DNA of 33,245 nt from Amycolatopsis sp. CA-126428 (lineage in GTDB: Bacteria; Actinomycetota; Actinomycetes; Mycobacteriales; Pseudonocardiaceae). The position numbers and the translations under genes are program-made. Of this stretch, positions 23,402 to 31,185 are shown one piece after another. The stretch spans positions 1 to 33,245 of the forward strand of contig NZ_PPHF01000033.1 of assembly GCF_002904335.1 (NCBI RefSeq), written 5' to 3'. How positions within the stretch are numbered: position 1 is the stretch's first letter; every line of letters begins with the position of its first letter. The notes under the pieces are model-generated. The model made no database searches. It saw nothing but the letters and a program-made list of their open reading frames with translations, and had not been told where the DNA came from.

Positions 23402-24010
23402 ATGGACGGGATCGATCCCCCCGGCGCGCTGCGCCGGATCCAGGAGACGGTCGCGGCCGCCCGGGCCGGGGCCGGCGACCAGGACCGGGTGCTGGACGCG
23501 CTGTCCGGCCTGCGGCTGCTGCGCGAGGAGCTGGCGAGCTGGGAACCGGAGCTGATCGCGGCGGCCAGGGCGGCCGGCGCCAGCTGGGTGGCGCTCGCGC
23601 CCGCGCTGGGCGTCGCGAGCCGCCAGGCCGCGGAACGGCGTTACCTGCGGCTGCAGCCGTCGCACACCGGCGAGAAGACCGGCGAAGCGCGGGTCGACGC
23701 GGAACGCGACCGGCGCGCGGGCGACCGGGCCGTCGCCGACTGGGCCCGCCGCAACTCCGCGATCCTGCGCCAGCTCGCCGGCCGCGTCAGCGGGCTCGAC
23801 GGGCTGGGCCCGGCCGGGCAGGCCAGCGCCGACCGCCTCGGCGCGGCCCTGGGCGACGACGACCCGGCGACGCTGCTCCCGCCGCTGGCCGCCGCGCAGC
23901 CGCACCTGACCGGCGCGCACGCCGGGCTGGCCGAGCAGCTCGGTGAGATCTCGGCCCACACCGACCAGCTGCGCCGCGACGCCGCCGGCCACCGCCGGTC
24001 CCGGGATTGA
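23402..24010 (+). CDS. HSP18-type transcriptional regulator
   Basis: A 202-residue Ala/Arg-rich helical protein of the kind annotated as HSP18 transcriptional regulator in Amycolatopsis-like genomes. The clearest element is a helix-turn-helix at about residues 60-85 (ASWVALAPALGVASRQAAERRYL); the C-terminal half is helical without recognised motifs. ATG 23402 has GAAAGGA 7 bases upstream. It is divergent from hsp20, and two similar 19-bp sites lie between the genes. Control of hsp20 is inferred from this arrangement. Confidence 0.8.
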   Translation: MDGIDPPGALRRIQETVAAARAGAGDQDRVLDALSGLRLLREELASWEPELIAAARAAGASWVALAPALGVASRQAAERRYLRLQPSHTGEKTGEARVDAERDRRAGDRAVADWARRNSAILRQLAGRVSGLDGLGPAGQASADRLGAALGDDDPATLLPPLAAAQPHLTGAHAGLAEQLGEISAHTDQLRRDAAGHRRSRD

Positions 24011-24060
24011 CCGGGTTTGACCGGGTTTGATCGGGATGGCCCGGGTTTGCCCGGCTCCGG
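24001..24060 (+). repeat. Decamer tandem repeat (consensus CCGGGTTTGA)
   Basis: Six consecutive 10-base units can be laid out: CCGGGATTGA, CCGGGTTTGA, CCGGGTTTGA, TCGGGATGGC, CCGGGTTTGC and CCGGCTCCGG. The second and third are identical and the later ones increasingly diverged. The first unit contains the stop codon of the regulator gene, and the array fills most of the gap before the DUF6480 gene. Confidence 0.75.
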
Positions 24061-24102
24061 GCCGGGCACCCGCCGCGGGACCGACGGAAGGACGGTGCCG
24101 CC

Positions 24103-24339
24103 ATGACCGCCGAACCCCCGGATCCGGACCCCCGCCGGACCCCGGACCTGGAAGCCGGGGGCGGGGTGCCGCCGGGCAGCACGCCGCCCGACTCCGCCCA
24201 GACGTCGGGGCTGTCGCACCCGCAGCCGATGCCGTCCAAGGCGATGCCGGTGCTGTGGCTGGTCCTGACCGGTGTCCTCGTGCTGATGGTCGCCGGGCTG
24301 GTCATCGCGCTCGCGTTCGGCTGGCTGCGGGGTGTCTGA
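24103..24339 (+). CDS. DUF6480 family small membrane protein
   Basis: A 78-residue protein with a Pro/Asp-rich N-terminus (PPDPDPRRTPDLEAGGGVPPG) typical of DUF6480 and one membrane helix at about residues 48-72 (VLWLVLTGVLVLMVAGLVIALAFGW). GGAAGGA lies upstream of ATG 24103. Function is unknown. It lies between the hsp20 regulator gene and another small-protein gene. Confidence 0.82.
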   Translation: MTAEPPDPDPRRTPDLEAGGGVPPGSTPPDSAQTSGLSHPQPMPSKAMPVLWLVLTGVLVLMVAGLVIALAFGWLRGV

Positions 24340-24368
24340 GATCGTTCCGGATCGGGTACTCGCGAAGC

Positions 24369-24542
24369 ATGACCGACACCCCTGACCGCACCGAAACCCG
24401 CGCCGAGCTGCTGCCCGAAGAGCAGAACGTGGACAGCGCGGACCCCGAGGGCCAGGCCCGCGAGGTCCTGCGCGACTCCGACCGCCGCACCGAGCACCCG
24501 GAGGCGACGCAGGGCCGCCGCCATCCGGAAGACACGGTCTAG
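24369..24542 (+). CDS. Small acidic hypothetical protein
   Basis: A 57-residue hydrophilic protein rich in Glu, Asp and Arg (MTDTPDRTETRAELLPEEQN at the start, ending HPEDTV). It has no hydrophobic segment and is probably disordered. ATG 24369 lacks a clear ribosome site. It follows the DUF6480 gene by 29 bases, and its stop overlaps that of the convergent small gene by 3 bases. Confidence 0.5.
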   Translation: MTDTPDRTETRAELLPEEQNVDSADPEGQAREVLRDSDRRTEHPEATQGRRHPEDTV

Positions 24543-24697
24543 CCGCCGCGGGAGTTCTCCTGCGTGGCCGGATGCCCCGGCCGCGCCTTCGCGTCTTCGT
24601 CTTGCGGCGGCCCGTCGGGCTCTTCGCGGCGGGGCGGCTCGACGACCCGGTTCCCGCTCGAGTCCACCTCGCCGGTCTCGTCGTGGGGCTGCGACAT
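24539..24697 (-). CDS. Small hydrophilic hypothetical protein
   Basis: A 52-residue protein starting MSQPHDETGEVDSSGNRVVE and ending ATQENSRGG, rich in Pro, Glu, Asp and Arg, without membrane segments. ATG 24697 is preceded by GAGGAGGAAC, a strong ribosome site. It follows the MFS gene on the same strand by about 31 bases, so it may be the last gene of the benzoylformate operon or independent. Unknown function. Confidence 0.6.
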   Translation of the reverse strand: MSQPHDETGEVDSSGNRVVEPPRREEPDGPPQDEDAKARPGHPATQENSRGG

Positions 24698-24728
24698 CGT
24701 TCCTCCTCGGGTGGCCGGTCCTTCGCGG

Positions 24729-25932
24729 CTACCCGGCGGACACGGGCGCCAACCGCTCCTCGGACCGCGTCTCGCCGCGCAGCAACAGCACCGCGACCAA
24801 ACCCAGCCCCGCCACGACGGCGAAGAAGTAGAAGCCCCACGGATAAGCGACCCCGGCGGTGACCAGCGCCCCGGTGACGAACGGGCCGAGGATCGACCCC
24901 AGCCGCCCGACCGCCGACGTCAGCCCGAGCGCGGGTACCGCGGGCCGACGCCGGGAAGGCGTGCGCGACGTAGCCGTAGATCAGCACCTGCGCGGAGAAC
25001 ACGAAGACGCCGGTCAGCAGCACGACCGCGTTGAGCACGACCGCGTTCGGGATCTTCAGGCTCAGCGCCGCCAGCAGCACCGCCCCGGCACCGAACCAGA
25101 TCCGCGCGATCGGGCGGATGCCGAACCGGTCGGCGATCGTGCCGGCCAGCACCAGCCCGAGCACCGCGCCGATGTTGAGCACCAGCAGCAGCGTGATCGA
25201 CGTCGAGATCGGGTAGCCCGCCGTGCGCATCAGCTGCGGCAGCCAGGTGTTGAGCCCGTAGACCAGCAGCAACCCCATGAACGAACCGGTCCACACGGCG
25301 ATGCTGGTCCGCCGGAACCGGCCGCTCAGCAGGTCTTTCAGCCCCACGCGTTCGTGCTGGTCCCGGGCCGCGAGGTAGGCCGCGGACTCCGGCAGCTTCC
25401 ACCACATCAGCGGCACGGCCAGCAGGCCGATGACCCCGCCGCCGTAGAAGAGCAGGTGCCAGTCCTCCTTGGCGGACAGCGCGAGGACCGACGTCAGCAC
25501 CGCGCCGACGTGGTAGCCGGTCATGGTGAACGTGCTCGCGCTGGCGCGCCGCCGGGCCGGCAGGTTCTCCGACATCACCGTCAGCGCCACCGGCATGCAC
25601 GCGCCGAGGCCGAGCCCGGCGACGAACCGGAACACCCCGAACGTCGCGACGTTCGGCGCCAGCGGCGTCACCAGGGTGAACAGCGAGAACAGCAGGACCG
25701 AGCCGATGAGCAGCACGCGGCGGCCGAACCGGTCGGTCAGCGGGCCGAGACCGGCGGCCCCGACGGCCACGCCGATCAGCGACACCGCGCCCGCCGCGGT
25801 GAAGCCGAGGTAGCCGCTCTTGAGCAGGGTCGGGATGGTGGCGCCGAGCGCGACCAGGTCATAGCCCTCGAGCAGGACGGTCAGCCAGCAGAGGACCGCC
25901 GTCCACGCGCCGCGGGTGGGAGACGTCGTCAT
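24729..25932 (-). pseudogene. Aromatic-acid MFS transporter, frameshifted
   Basis: From ATG 25932 (GAGGAG upstream) the frame encodes an MFS transporter of the aromatic acid:H+ symporter type: LLEGYDLVALGATIP in the first helix (Glu where relatives have Asp), GPLTDRFGRRVLLIGS, and RFVAGLGLGACMPVALTV. After AHAFPASARGT the frame goes astray. Removing one base from the GGG at 24933-24935 restores ALGLTSAVGRLGSILG and the rest of the protein to a stop at 24729-24731, about 400 residues in all. The lesion removes the last helices. It follows the aldehyde dehydrogenase gene by 16 bases and would import the pathway substrate (benzoylformate or similar) if intact. Sequence error cannot be excluded. 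Confidence 0.85.
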
Positions 25933-25948
25933 TGTCGTGCTCCTCGGA

Positions 25949-27376
25949 TCAGAAGGGGTAGTTCGCGATGTCCGCGCGGACGGTCAGCCACTGCGTCTCG
26001 GTGAAGGCCTCGATGTTGGCCTTCGCCCCGCCGAAGCGGGAGCCGTTGCCGGAGTCGCCGACGCCGCCGAAGGGCGCGGTCGGTTCGTCGCCGACGGTCT
26101 GCTCGTTGATGTGCACCTTGCCCGAGCGGATCTCCTCGGCCAGCGTCATCGCGGTGCCGACGTCGCCGAGGATGCCGACCGAGAGGCCGTATTCGGAGTC
26201 GTTGACCAGCCGGGCGGCCTCGTCGAGGTCGCGGTAGGCGCGCACCGGCGCCACCGGGCCGAAGATCTCCTCGCGCCAGGCCGGGCTCGCGTCGTCGAGT
26301 CCGAAGAGGACGGTCGGCGGGTAGAACGGCGCGTCGGGCTTCCCGCCCGCCAGGACCTGCGCACCGGCCGCGACACTGCGGTCGACGACGTCGGTGACGT
26401 GGGCGAGCTGGCGGCCGTCGATGATCGGGCCGAGCGCGACGTCGCTCTCGGCCGGGTTCCCCACCGGAAGCCGCCGGGCCTTCTCCGCGACGGCTTCGAC
26501 GTATGCGTCCACCTGGGACTCTTGGACGAGGTGGCGGCCGGTGGTCATGCAGATCTGGCCCTGGTGCAGGAAGGAGCCGAACGCGCCGGCGGAGGCCGCC
26601 TTGGCGACGTCGGCGCCCGGCAGCACGACGAGCGCGTTGTTGCCGCCCAGCTCCAGGTGCACGCGCTTGAGCGAACGCGCGGCGGCTTCGCCGACCTTCC
26701 GCCCGGCCGCGGTCGAGCCGGTGAACGACACCACCGAGACCTCCGGCGCGTCGACCACCGCGGCGCCGACTCCCGTGTCCCCGGGCAGCAGGTGCAGCAG
26801 GCTTTCGGGCAGCCCGGCCTCCTCGAAGACACGCAGGATGCTCACCCCGCCGGACACCGCGGTCCGCAGGTCCGGCTTGAGCAGCACGGCGTTGCCGAGC
26901 GCGAGCGCGGGCGCCACCGAGCGGATGGCCAGGATCAGCGGGAAGTTGAACGGCGAGATCACCGAAACCACCCCGGCCGGCACCCGGCGGGCCAGCGACC
27001 AGCGCGGTTCGCCGGTGCTCAGCACCTCGCCGAGCGGGTGGGTGGGCAGGGCCGCGGCCTCGAAGCAGATCCCGGCCGCCATTTCTGTTTCGATCCCGGC
27101 CTTGGGCCGCGTCGAACCGGCTTCGCGGACGAGCCAGTCCTGCACCTCGGCGGCGTGCGCCTCCCACAGGTCACCGGCGCGGCGCAGCACGGCGGCGCGT
27201 TCGGCGGGCTTGCGCCGGGCCCAGTCGCGCTGGGCCTTCGCGGCGGCCGCGGCGGCTTCCGCGACGTCGTCCGGTGTCGCGATGCCCACGCGGCCCAGGA
27301 TTTTCCCGGTGGCCGGTTCGACGACCGGGTGGGTTCCGCCGCTACCGCCGGCGAATTCTCTTGCGAGCAGGGTCAT
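25949..27376 (-). CDS. Benzaldehyde dehydrogenase (ALDH superfamily)
   Basis: A 475-residue NAD(P)-dependent aldehyde dehydrogenase with Asn144 (SPFNFP), the GSTAAG nucleotide loop, general base Glu242 (LELGGNN) and catalytic Cys276 (GQICMTTGR). It starts 2 bases after the mdlC stop, with GGAG inside the end of mdlC, so it is in the same operon. Because MdlC releases benzaldehyde from benzoylformate, this enzyme most likely oxidises benzaldehyde to benzoate (mdlD/xylC role). The assignment of substrate rests on the operon; the fold and catalytic residues are clear. Confidence 0.9.
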   Translation of the reverse strand: MTLLAREFAGGSGGTHPVVEPATGKILGRVGIATPDDVAEAAAAAAKAQRDWARRKPAERAAVLRRAGDLWEAHAAEVQDWLVREAGSTRPKAGIETEMAAGICFEAAALPTHPLGEVLSTGEPRWSLARRVPAGVVSVISPFNFPLILAIRSVAPALALGNAVLLKPDLRTAVSGGVSILRVFEEAGLPESLLHLLPGDTGVGAAVVDAPEVSVVSFTGSTAAGRKVGEAAARSLKRVHLELGGNNALVVLPGADVAKAASAGAFGSFLHQGQICMTTGRHLVQESQVDAYVEAVAEKARRLPVGNPAESDVALGPIIDGRQLAHVTDVVDRSVAAGAQVLAGGKPDAPFYPPTVLFGLDDASPAWREEIFGPVAPVRAYRDLDEAARLVNDSEYGLSVGILGDVGTAMTLAEEIRSGKVHINEQTVGDEPTAPFGGVGDSGNGSRFGGAKANIEAFTETQWLTVRADIANYPF

Positions 27377-27378
27377 GA

Positions 27379-28947
27379 TCACTCCGGTGTGGTCGGTTCG
27401 GTGTCGACCTGGATCAGCCGCGGGCCGTCCGGGGTCGTCTTGAGCTGGGCGCGCAAGTCGTCTTCGTCGCCGGCGGTGGTGGCTTCGACGCCGTACCCGG
27501 CGGCGATGGCCGTGAAATCGAGCCCGGGGATCTCCGTGCCGGGCACGTCCGGCGTCCCGAGCAGCTCGCCGAACCACCGCAGGGCGCCGTAGACGCCGTT
27601 GCGCAGGATCACGAAGGTGACCGGCACGCGGTAGTGCGCGGCGCTCCACAACGCCGTGATGCCGTAGTTGGCCGAGCCGTCGCCGATGACGCCGACGACC
27701 GGGCGATCCGGGCTGCCCATCGCGACGCCGACCGCGGCGGGCAGGCCGAAACCGAGCCCACCGGCGGCCGGGAAGAAGTACGAGCCTTCGCGGCGCAGGT
27801 CCATCTGCCGCCACCAGGCCGAGTTCGTCGACGTCGACTCGACGACGTAGCGCGTGTCGCCCGCCTGGGTGTCGCGCAGCGCGGCGAACACCTGCTCGGG
27901 GTGCAGCGCTTTCGCGCCGGTCTTGGGCTCCGGCGTCTCGACGTAGCCGCTTGTCGTGCCCCGGGCGGGGACTTTCGTCAGCAGCGCCTCGATCACCGGC
28001 GCGGGGTCGGCGACCAGCGCTTCGCCCATCGGCGCGCGGGCCGCGGCGCCGAAGTCGTCGGTGACCTGGATCAGCCGCGTGCCCTCCGGCAAGTACGCGC
28101 CGGGCACGTGCTGGTGGTAGCGGAAGACCGGCGCGCCGAGCACCAGCACGAGGTCGTGGCCGGTCAGCGCGGCCGACACCGGCGCGATGCCGGCGGGCAG
28201 CACGCCCCGGAAGAGCCGGTGCCGGTTGGGGAAGGGCAGCCGGTGCGGCGACGGCGCCACCCAGGTCGCCACGCCGAGGTGCTCGGCGAGGGCGACGGCC
28301 CGGTCGAACAGCCCGGTGGCGTCGATGTCGCCGCCCAGGACCAGCGCCGGGTTCCGCGCCGCGGCGACGGCCGTGACGAGGGCGTCGAGCTGGGCTTCGC
28401 TCGGAGCCAGACCTCGCTGGACCTGCCGGTCGAGCGTCGCGGTCTCCGCCAGCTCCACGGCCCAGTCGTCGTAGGGCACCGAGAGGTAGCTCGGACGCCG
28501 GTGCAGCTCGGCCTCGAACACGGCCTGCGCGAGCGAGCGCGGCACGTCCGCGGCGCAGCTCGGCTCGCCCGACCAGGCGACCAGGGGGCGCATCAGCTGC
28601 GTCGCGTCGACGTTGGCGAGCATCGCCTCCAGCCCGATCGCCGTCCGGACCTGCTGGCCGGCGGTGAGCACCAGGGGAGTGCGGGAGTAGACGGCGTTGG
28701 TGAGCGCCCCCATCGCGTTGCCGGAGCCGGCGGCGGCGTGCAGGTTGACCAGCACCGGGCGGCCGGTCGCCTGGGCGTAGCCGTCGGCCATCCCGACGAC
28801 GGCGCCTTCGTGCAGGCCGAGGACGTAGCGGAAGTGCTCCGGCAACTCGGCGAGGAACGGCAGCTCGTTGGAACCGGGGTTGCCGAAGACGGTGGTCAGG
28901 CCACGGCGGTCCAGGAACTCGTGGGCGAGCCGGCGGGCGGTGGGCAT
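27379..28947 (-). CDS. mdlC: Benzoylformate decarboxylase
   Basis: A 522-residue ThDP enzyme with residue-for-residue agreement to Pseudomonas putida MdlC at key points: Ser26 (NPGSNELP), Glu47 (LHEGAVVG), His70 (LHAAAGSGNAMG), His278 (RYHQHVPG, equivalent of His281) and the GDGSANYGI to NGVYGALRWF cofactor motif. It converts benzoylformate (phenylglyoxylate) to benzaldehyde and CO2. ATG 28947 has GAGGAGG 8 bases upstream. It leads the operon mdlC - aldehyde dehydrogenase - transporter and is divergent from a LysR gene. Mandelate racemase and dehydrogenase genes are not in the window. Confidence 0.95.
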   Translation of the reverse strand: MPTARRLAHEFLDRRGLTTVFGNPGSNELPFLAELPEHFRYVLGLHEGAVVGMADGYAQATGRPVLVNLHAAAGSGNAMGALTNAVYSRTPLVLTAGQQVRTAIGLEAMLANVDATQLMRPLVAWSGEPSCAADVPRSLAQAVFEAELHRRPSYLSVPYDDWAVELAETATLDRQVQRGLAPSEAQLDALVTAVAAARNPALVLGGDIDATGLFDRAVALAEHLGVATWVAPSPHRLPFPNRHRLFRGVLPAGIAPVSAALTGHDLVLVLGAPVFRYHQHVPGAYLPEGTRLIQVTDDFGAAARAPMGEALVADPAPVIEALLTKVPARGTTSGYVETPEPKTGAKALHPEQVFAALRDTQAGDTRYVVESTSTNSAWWRQMDLRREGSYFFPAAGGLGFGLPAAVGVAMGSPDRPVVGVIGDGSANYGITALWSAAHYRVPVTFVILRNGVYGALRWFGELLGTPDVPGTEIPGLDFTAIAAGYGVEATTAGDEDDLRAQLKTTPDGPRLIQVDTEPTTPE

Positions 28948-28976
28948 GGGCGGGCCTCCTCGAAGTCGGACCGACC

Positions 28977-29028
28977 CTATGGAGCTGCTCGCGTGTGTTC
29001 CAATAAATGTTGCCTCGGTGCTTCATAG
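28977..29028. promoter_or_regulatory. mdlC-lysR divergent regulatory region
   Basis: CTATGGAGC (28977-28985) and GCTTCATAG (29020-29028) form an inverted repeat with one mismatch around an AT-rich core containing AATAAATGTT. On the minus strand TTGGAA followed after 17 bases by ATAGGG could be the mdlC promoter. The location fits LysR binding, but no clean T-N11-A box was fixed. Confidence 0.4.
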
Positions 29029-29037
29029 AGGGGATCG

Positions 29038-29931
29038 ATGATGCCGGACTTCGACCTCAACCTGGTGCGCACGTTCGTGCTGCTGTACGAGACCCGCAGC
29101 GTGACCGCCACGGCCGAGTCCCTGCACGTCACGCAGCCGACGATCAGCTACAGCCTGCAGAAGCTGCGGCGCCGGTTCGCCGACGAGCTGTTCCGCCGCA
29201 CCGGCGGCGGCCTGGTCCCGACGACGACGGCCCGCGCGCTGTACGAGCCCCTGCACAGCGCGCTGTCCGAGATCGAGACGGCGGTGAGCGGCGCGAAGTC
29301 GTTCTCGCCGTCGACGGCCCGGACGGCGTTCACGCTGTGCCTGTCGGACCTGGGGGAGATCTCGCTGCTGCCGCGTCTGATGGCGGCGCTGCCCGCCCAC
29401 GCTCCCGGGGTGACGCTGACGGTCCGGCCGTTGGACGTCGACCGTGCGGCCGACCAGCTCGGCCGGGGCGAGATCGACGCGTTCATCGCGTCCTCGCTGA
29501 TCAGCTCCCAGCGGGTGGCCCGGATCCCGCTGTTTTCCGAGGGCTACCTCGGCATGGTGACGCGCGACCACCCGCGCCTGGGGGCGACGGTGTCGTCCGG
29601 CGAGCTGGCGGCGGAGCGCCACGTGACGGTGTTCGGCCCGACCGGCCACGACGGCCCCCGCCGCGCGCTGGAGGCGTGCGGCCTGCTCGACCGCGTGGTA
29701 CTGGAGGTGACCCGGTTCGCGGCGCTGCCGTACCTGGTGCAGGACGGCGAGCTGGTGGCGATGGTCCCGCGGCTGGTGGCGGAGATGTTCGCGGCCGAGC
29801 ACCGGGTCCGGCTGTTCGAGCTGCCGATGGAGGTCGAGCCGGCCCAGGTGTCGGTGTACACGCGGCACACGCACGCCCGCAGCCCGGCCCAGCACTGGCT
29901 GGTGGGCTTCATGCGCGAGGTGCTGGGCTAG
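29038..29931 (+). CDS. LysR-family transcriptional regulator
   Basis: A 297-residue regulator has an N-terminal winged helix (LNLVRTFVLLYETRSVTATAESLHVTQPTISYSLQKLR) and a substrate-binding domain from about residue 95. AGAGGGG lies 4 bases before this ATG and 7 bases before the adjacent in-frame ATG at 29041, which may be the real start. It is divergent from the mdlC operon by 90 bases and is most simply its benzoylformate- or aromatic-acid-responsive activator. Its 3' end overlaps the convergent CBM2 gene by 4 bases. Confidence 0.92.
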   Translation: MMPDFDLNLVRTFVLLYETRSVTATAESLHVTQPTISYSLQKLRRRFADELFRRTGGGLVPTTTARALYEPLHSALSEIETAVSGAKSFSPSTARTAFTLCLSDLGEISLLPRLMAALPAHAPGVTLTVRPLDVDRAADQLGRGEIDAFIASSLISSQRVARIPLFSEGYLGMVTRDHPRLGATVSSGELAAERHVTVFGPTGHDGPRRALEACGLLDRVVLEVTRFAALPYLVQDGELVAMVPRLVAEMFAAEHRVRLFELPMEVEPAQVSVYTRHTHARSPAQHWLVGFMREVLG

Positions 29932-30734
29932 GTCGTCTGGCAGCGGACGCCGTTGAGCGTGAAGCCGACGGCGGCGGGGTTGCCGCGGCTGAACGAGCCG
30001 TTGAAGCCGATGTCGATCGTCGTGCCCGGGGCCATGCTGAGGTTGTAGGAAACCGCTTTCATCGTGACCCGCGAGCCGCTTTGGGAGAAGTCGCCGTTCC
30101 AGCTGTGCGTGACCTGCTGTCCGGCGGTGAAGTTCCAGGTGGCGGTCCAGGGGTTGAGCGCCTGGTTGCCGGTGTTGGTGACGTAGACGTTGGCGGTGAA
30201 CCCGTTGGGCCACGAATCGGTGATGTCGTACCGGACCGAGCACGAGGCGACCGGAGCGGGCGGCGGGGGAGCGGCCTCGGTCGGGCTGGTGGTGGCCGTG
30301 GTCCTGGGCGCCGTCGTCGTCGGAGAGGCGGAGGTCGAGGTCTGCCGGAGCACGGTCGGCACCGGCGTCGGACTCGGCGCCGTGGTGGCAACCGGCCGCG
30401 GAGTGGTGGCGGGAGCAAGCGGATCGGCAACCAAGGCGGCTTGCCGCCCGGGCGAGCTTTCCGAGGTGACGGCGATGATCACGAGGCTCCCGAGGACGAC
30501 AACGGCCCCGCAAAGGGCGGAGACCCACCGAATCCGCCGCCCCGCGCGCTGCTGAGCGGCGGCGGCCTCCCGCGCCCGCTGCTCGAGCCGTTCCCGGTAG
30601 CCGTCACCGGTGTCATCTTCACGGAGCCGGGCGAGGGGTTCGGAGGCATCCAGCGCCCGAGGCGTGGCCCCGGTTTCCCGCAGCAGCTCACCAACGGAAA
30701 TCTCATCACCAGACCGCCAACCGGCGCGCGCCAT
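29928..30734 (-). CDS. Membrane-anchored CBM2 (cellulose-binding) protein
   Basis: A 268-residue protein starts at ATG 30734 with GGAGG 7-8 bases upstream. Residues 1-75 are hydrophilic and cytoplasmic (RERLEQRAREAAAAQQRAGRR). One membrane helix follows (about 76-95, WVSALCGAVVVLGSLVIIAV), then a 65-residue Thr/Pro/Ser linker. The C-terminal domain (about 165-268) is a CBM2: CSVRYDITDSWPNGF, NPWTATWNF, HSWNGDFS and a closing VRC, with the Cys pair and aromatic residues expected for polysaccharide binding. No catalytic domain is present. The open frame continues upstream across the tRNA gene, but that part is an antisense artefact. Confidence 0.88.
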   Translation of the reverse strand: MARAGWRSGDEISVGELLRETGATPRALDASEPLARLREDDTGDGYRERLEQRAREAAAAQQRAGRRIRWVSALCGAVVVLGSLVIIAVTSESSPGRQAALVADPLAPATTPRPVATTAPSPTPVPTVLRQTSTSASPTTTAPRTTATTSPTEAAPPPPAPVASCSVRYDITDSWPNGFTANVYVTNTGNQALNPWTATWNFTAGQQVTHSWNGDFSQSGSRVTMKAVSYNLSMAPGTTIDIGFNGSFSRGNPAAVGFTLNGVRCQTT

Positions 30735-30786
30735 ACCGGAACCTCCAGGTCCTGAGGGCGCTCGAACGCGCTGGGTTGCCCGGCGA

Positions 30787-30815
30787 ATCCTAGGAAGCAG
30801 AACCGGTCTTGTAAA
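30787..30815 (-). promoter_or_regulatory. Promoter of the CBM2 gene
   Basis: On the minus strand TTTACA (30815-30810), a 17-base spacer and TAGGAT (30792-30787) form a housekeeping-type promoter. The predicted start is near 30780, leaving a leader of about 45 bases before ATG 30734. Confidence 0.6.
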
Positions 30816-30933
30816 CCGTGTGAGCCCCAGCGTTTCCCAGGCTTTGACCGGGTGTAGCAGCGCCTGGATCGATGCAGAGCCGCAGAACCGGCCGATGATG
30901 CCAGACCCGGTCCGGGTGTGGAGTCGGACCCCC

Positions 30934-30963
30934 CTGAACGAGGGAGCAGGGTGGCCGTATACT
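30934..30963 (+). promoter_or_regulatory. tRNA-Leu promoter
   Basis: TATACT at 30958-30963 is a near-consensus -10; CTGAAC at 30934-30939 is a weak -35 with an 18-base spacer. The predicted start lies a few bases before the mature tRNA 5' end at 30977. Confidence 0.65.
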
Positions 30964-30976
30964 CTTTTCTCAGCAG

Positions 30977-31063
30977 GTCCGAGTGGCGGAATGGCAGACG
31001 CGCTAGCTTGAGGTGCTAGTGCCCTTAACGGGCGTGGGGGTTCAAGTCCCCCCTCGGACACCA
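30977..31063 (+). tRNA. tRNA-Leu (anticodon GAG), CCA encoded
   Basis: An 87-base type II tRNA. The acceptor stem is GTCCGAG/CTCGGAC with discriminator A and encoded CCA (31061-31063). The anticodon stem CTAGC/GCTAG encloses the loop TTGAGGT (anticodon GAG, reading CUC/CUU). A long variable arm (GCCC/GGGC) and the T arm GGGGG-TTCAAGT-CCCCC complete it. It lies just before a recombinase module, and its 3' end is a plausible integration site. Confidence 0.97.
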
Positions 31064-31097
31064 AAGTCGGTGAATCTTCCCGCACCAGTGAGTATCA

Positions 31098-31126
31098 GGC
31101 CAGTCACGATGCGTTGCGTGCTGGCC
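31098..31126 (+). terminator. Terminator downstream of tRNA-Leu
   Basis: GGCCAG-T-CACG pairs with CGTG-CTGGCC (10 bp with one bulged T) around an 8-base loop, followed by ATCCTTCTTCTG, a pyrimidine-rich tail. It lies 35 bases after the tRNA and fits a terminator. Confidence 0.65.
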
Positions 31127-31185
31127 ATCCTTCTTCTGTAGCGTACGGCGCTCCTCATCGTCATGGTGGCGAGGCCGTCGCTACG

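Noticed and set aside
30803..30818. tRNA-Thr-like anticodon arm (CGGT-CTTGTAA-ACCG)
   Set aside because: Only four stem pairs and no acceptor or T arm; the same bases form the TTTACA -35 of the CBM2 promoter.
30735..31085. N-terminal extension of the CBM2 gene across the tRNA (protein containing GGLEPPRPLRALAPQASASA)
   Set aside because: This is the well-known antisense translation of a tRNA-Leu gene; a good ribosome site and promoter place the real start at 30734.
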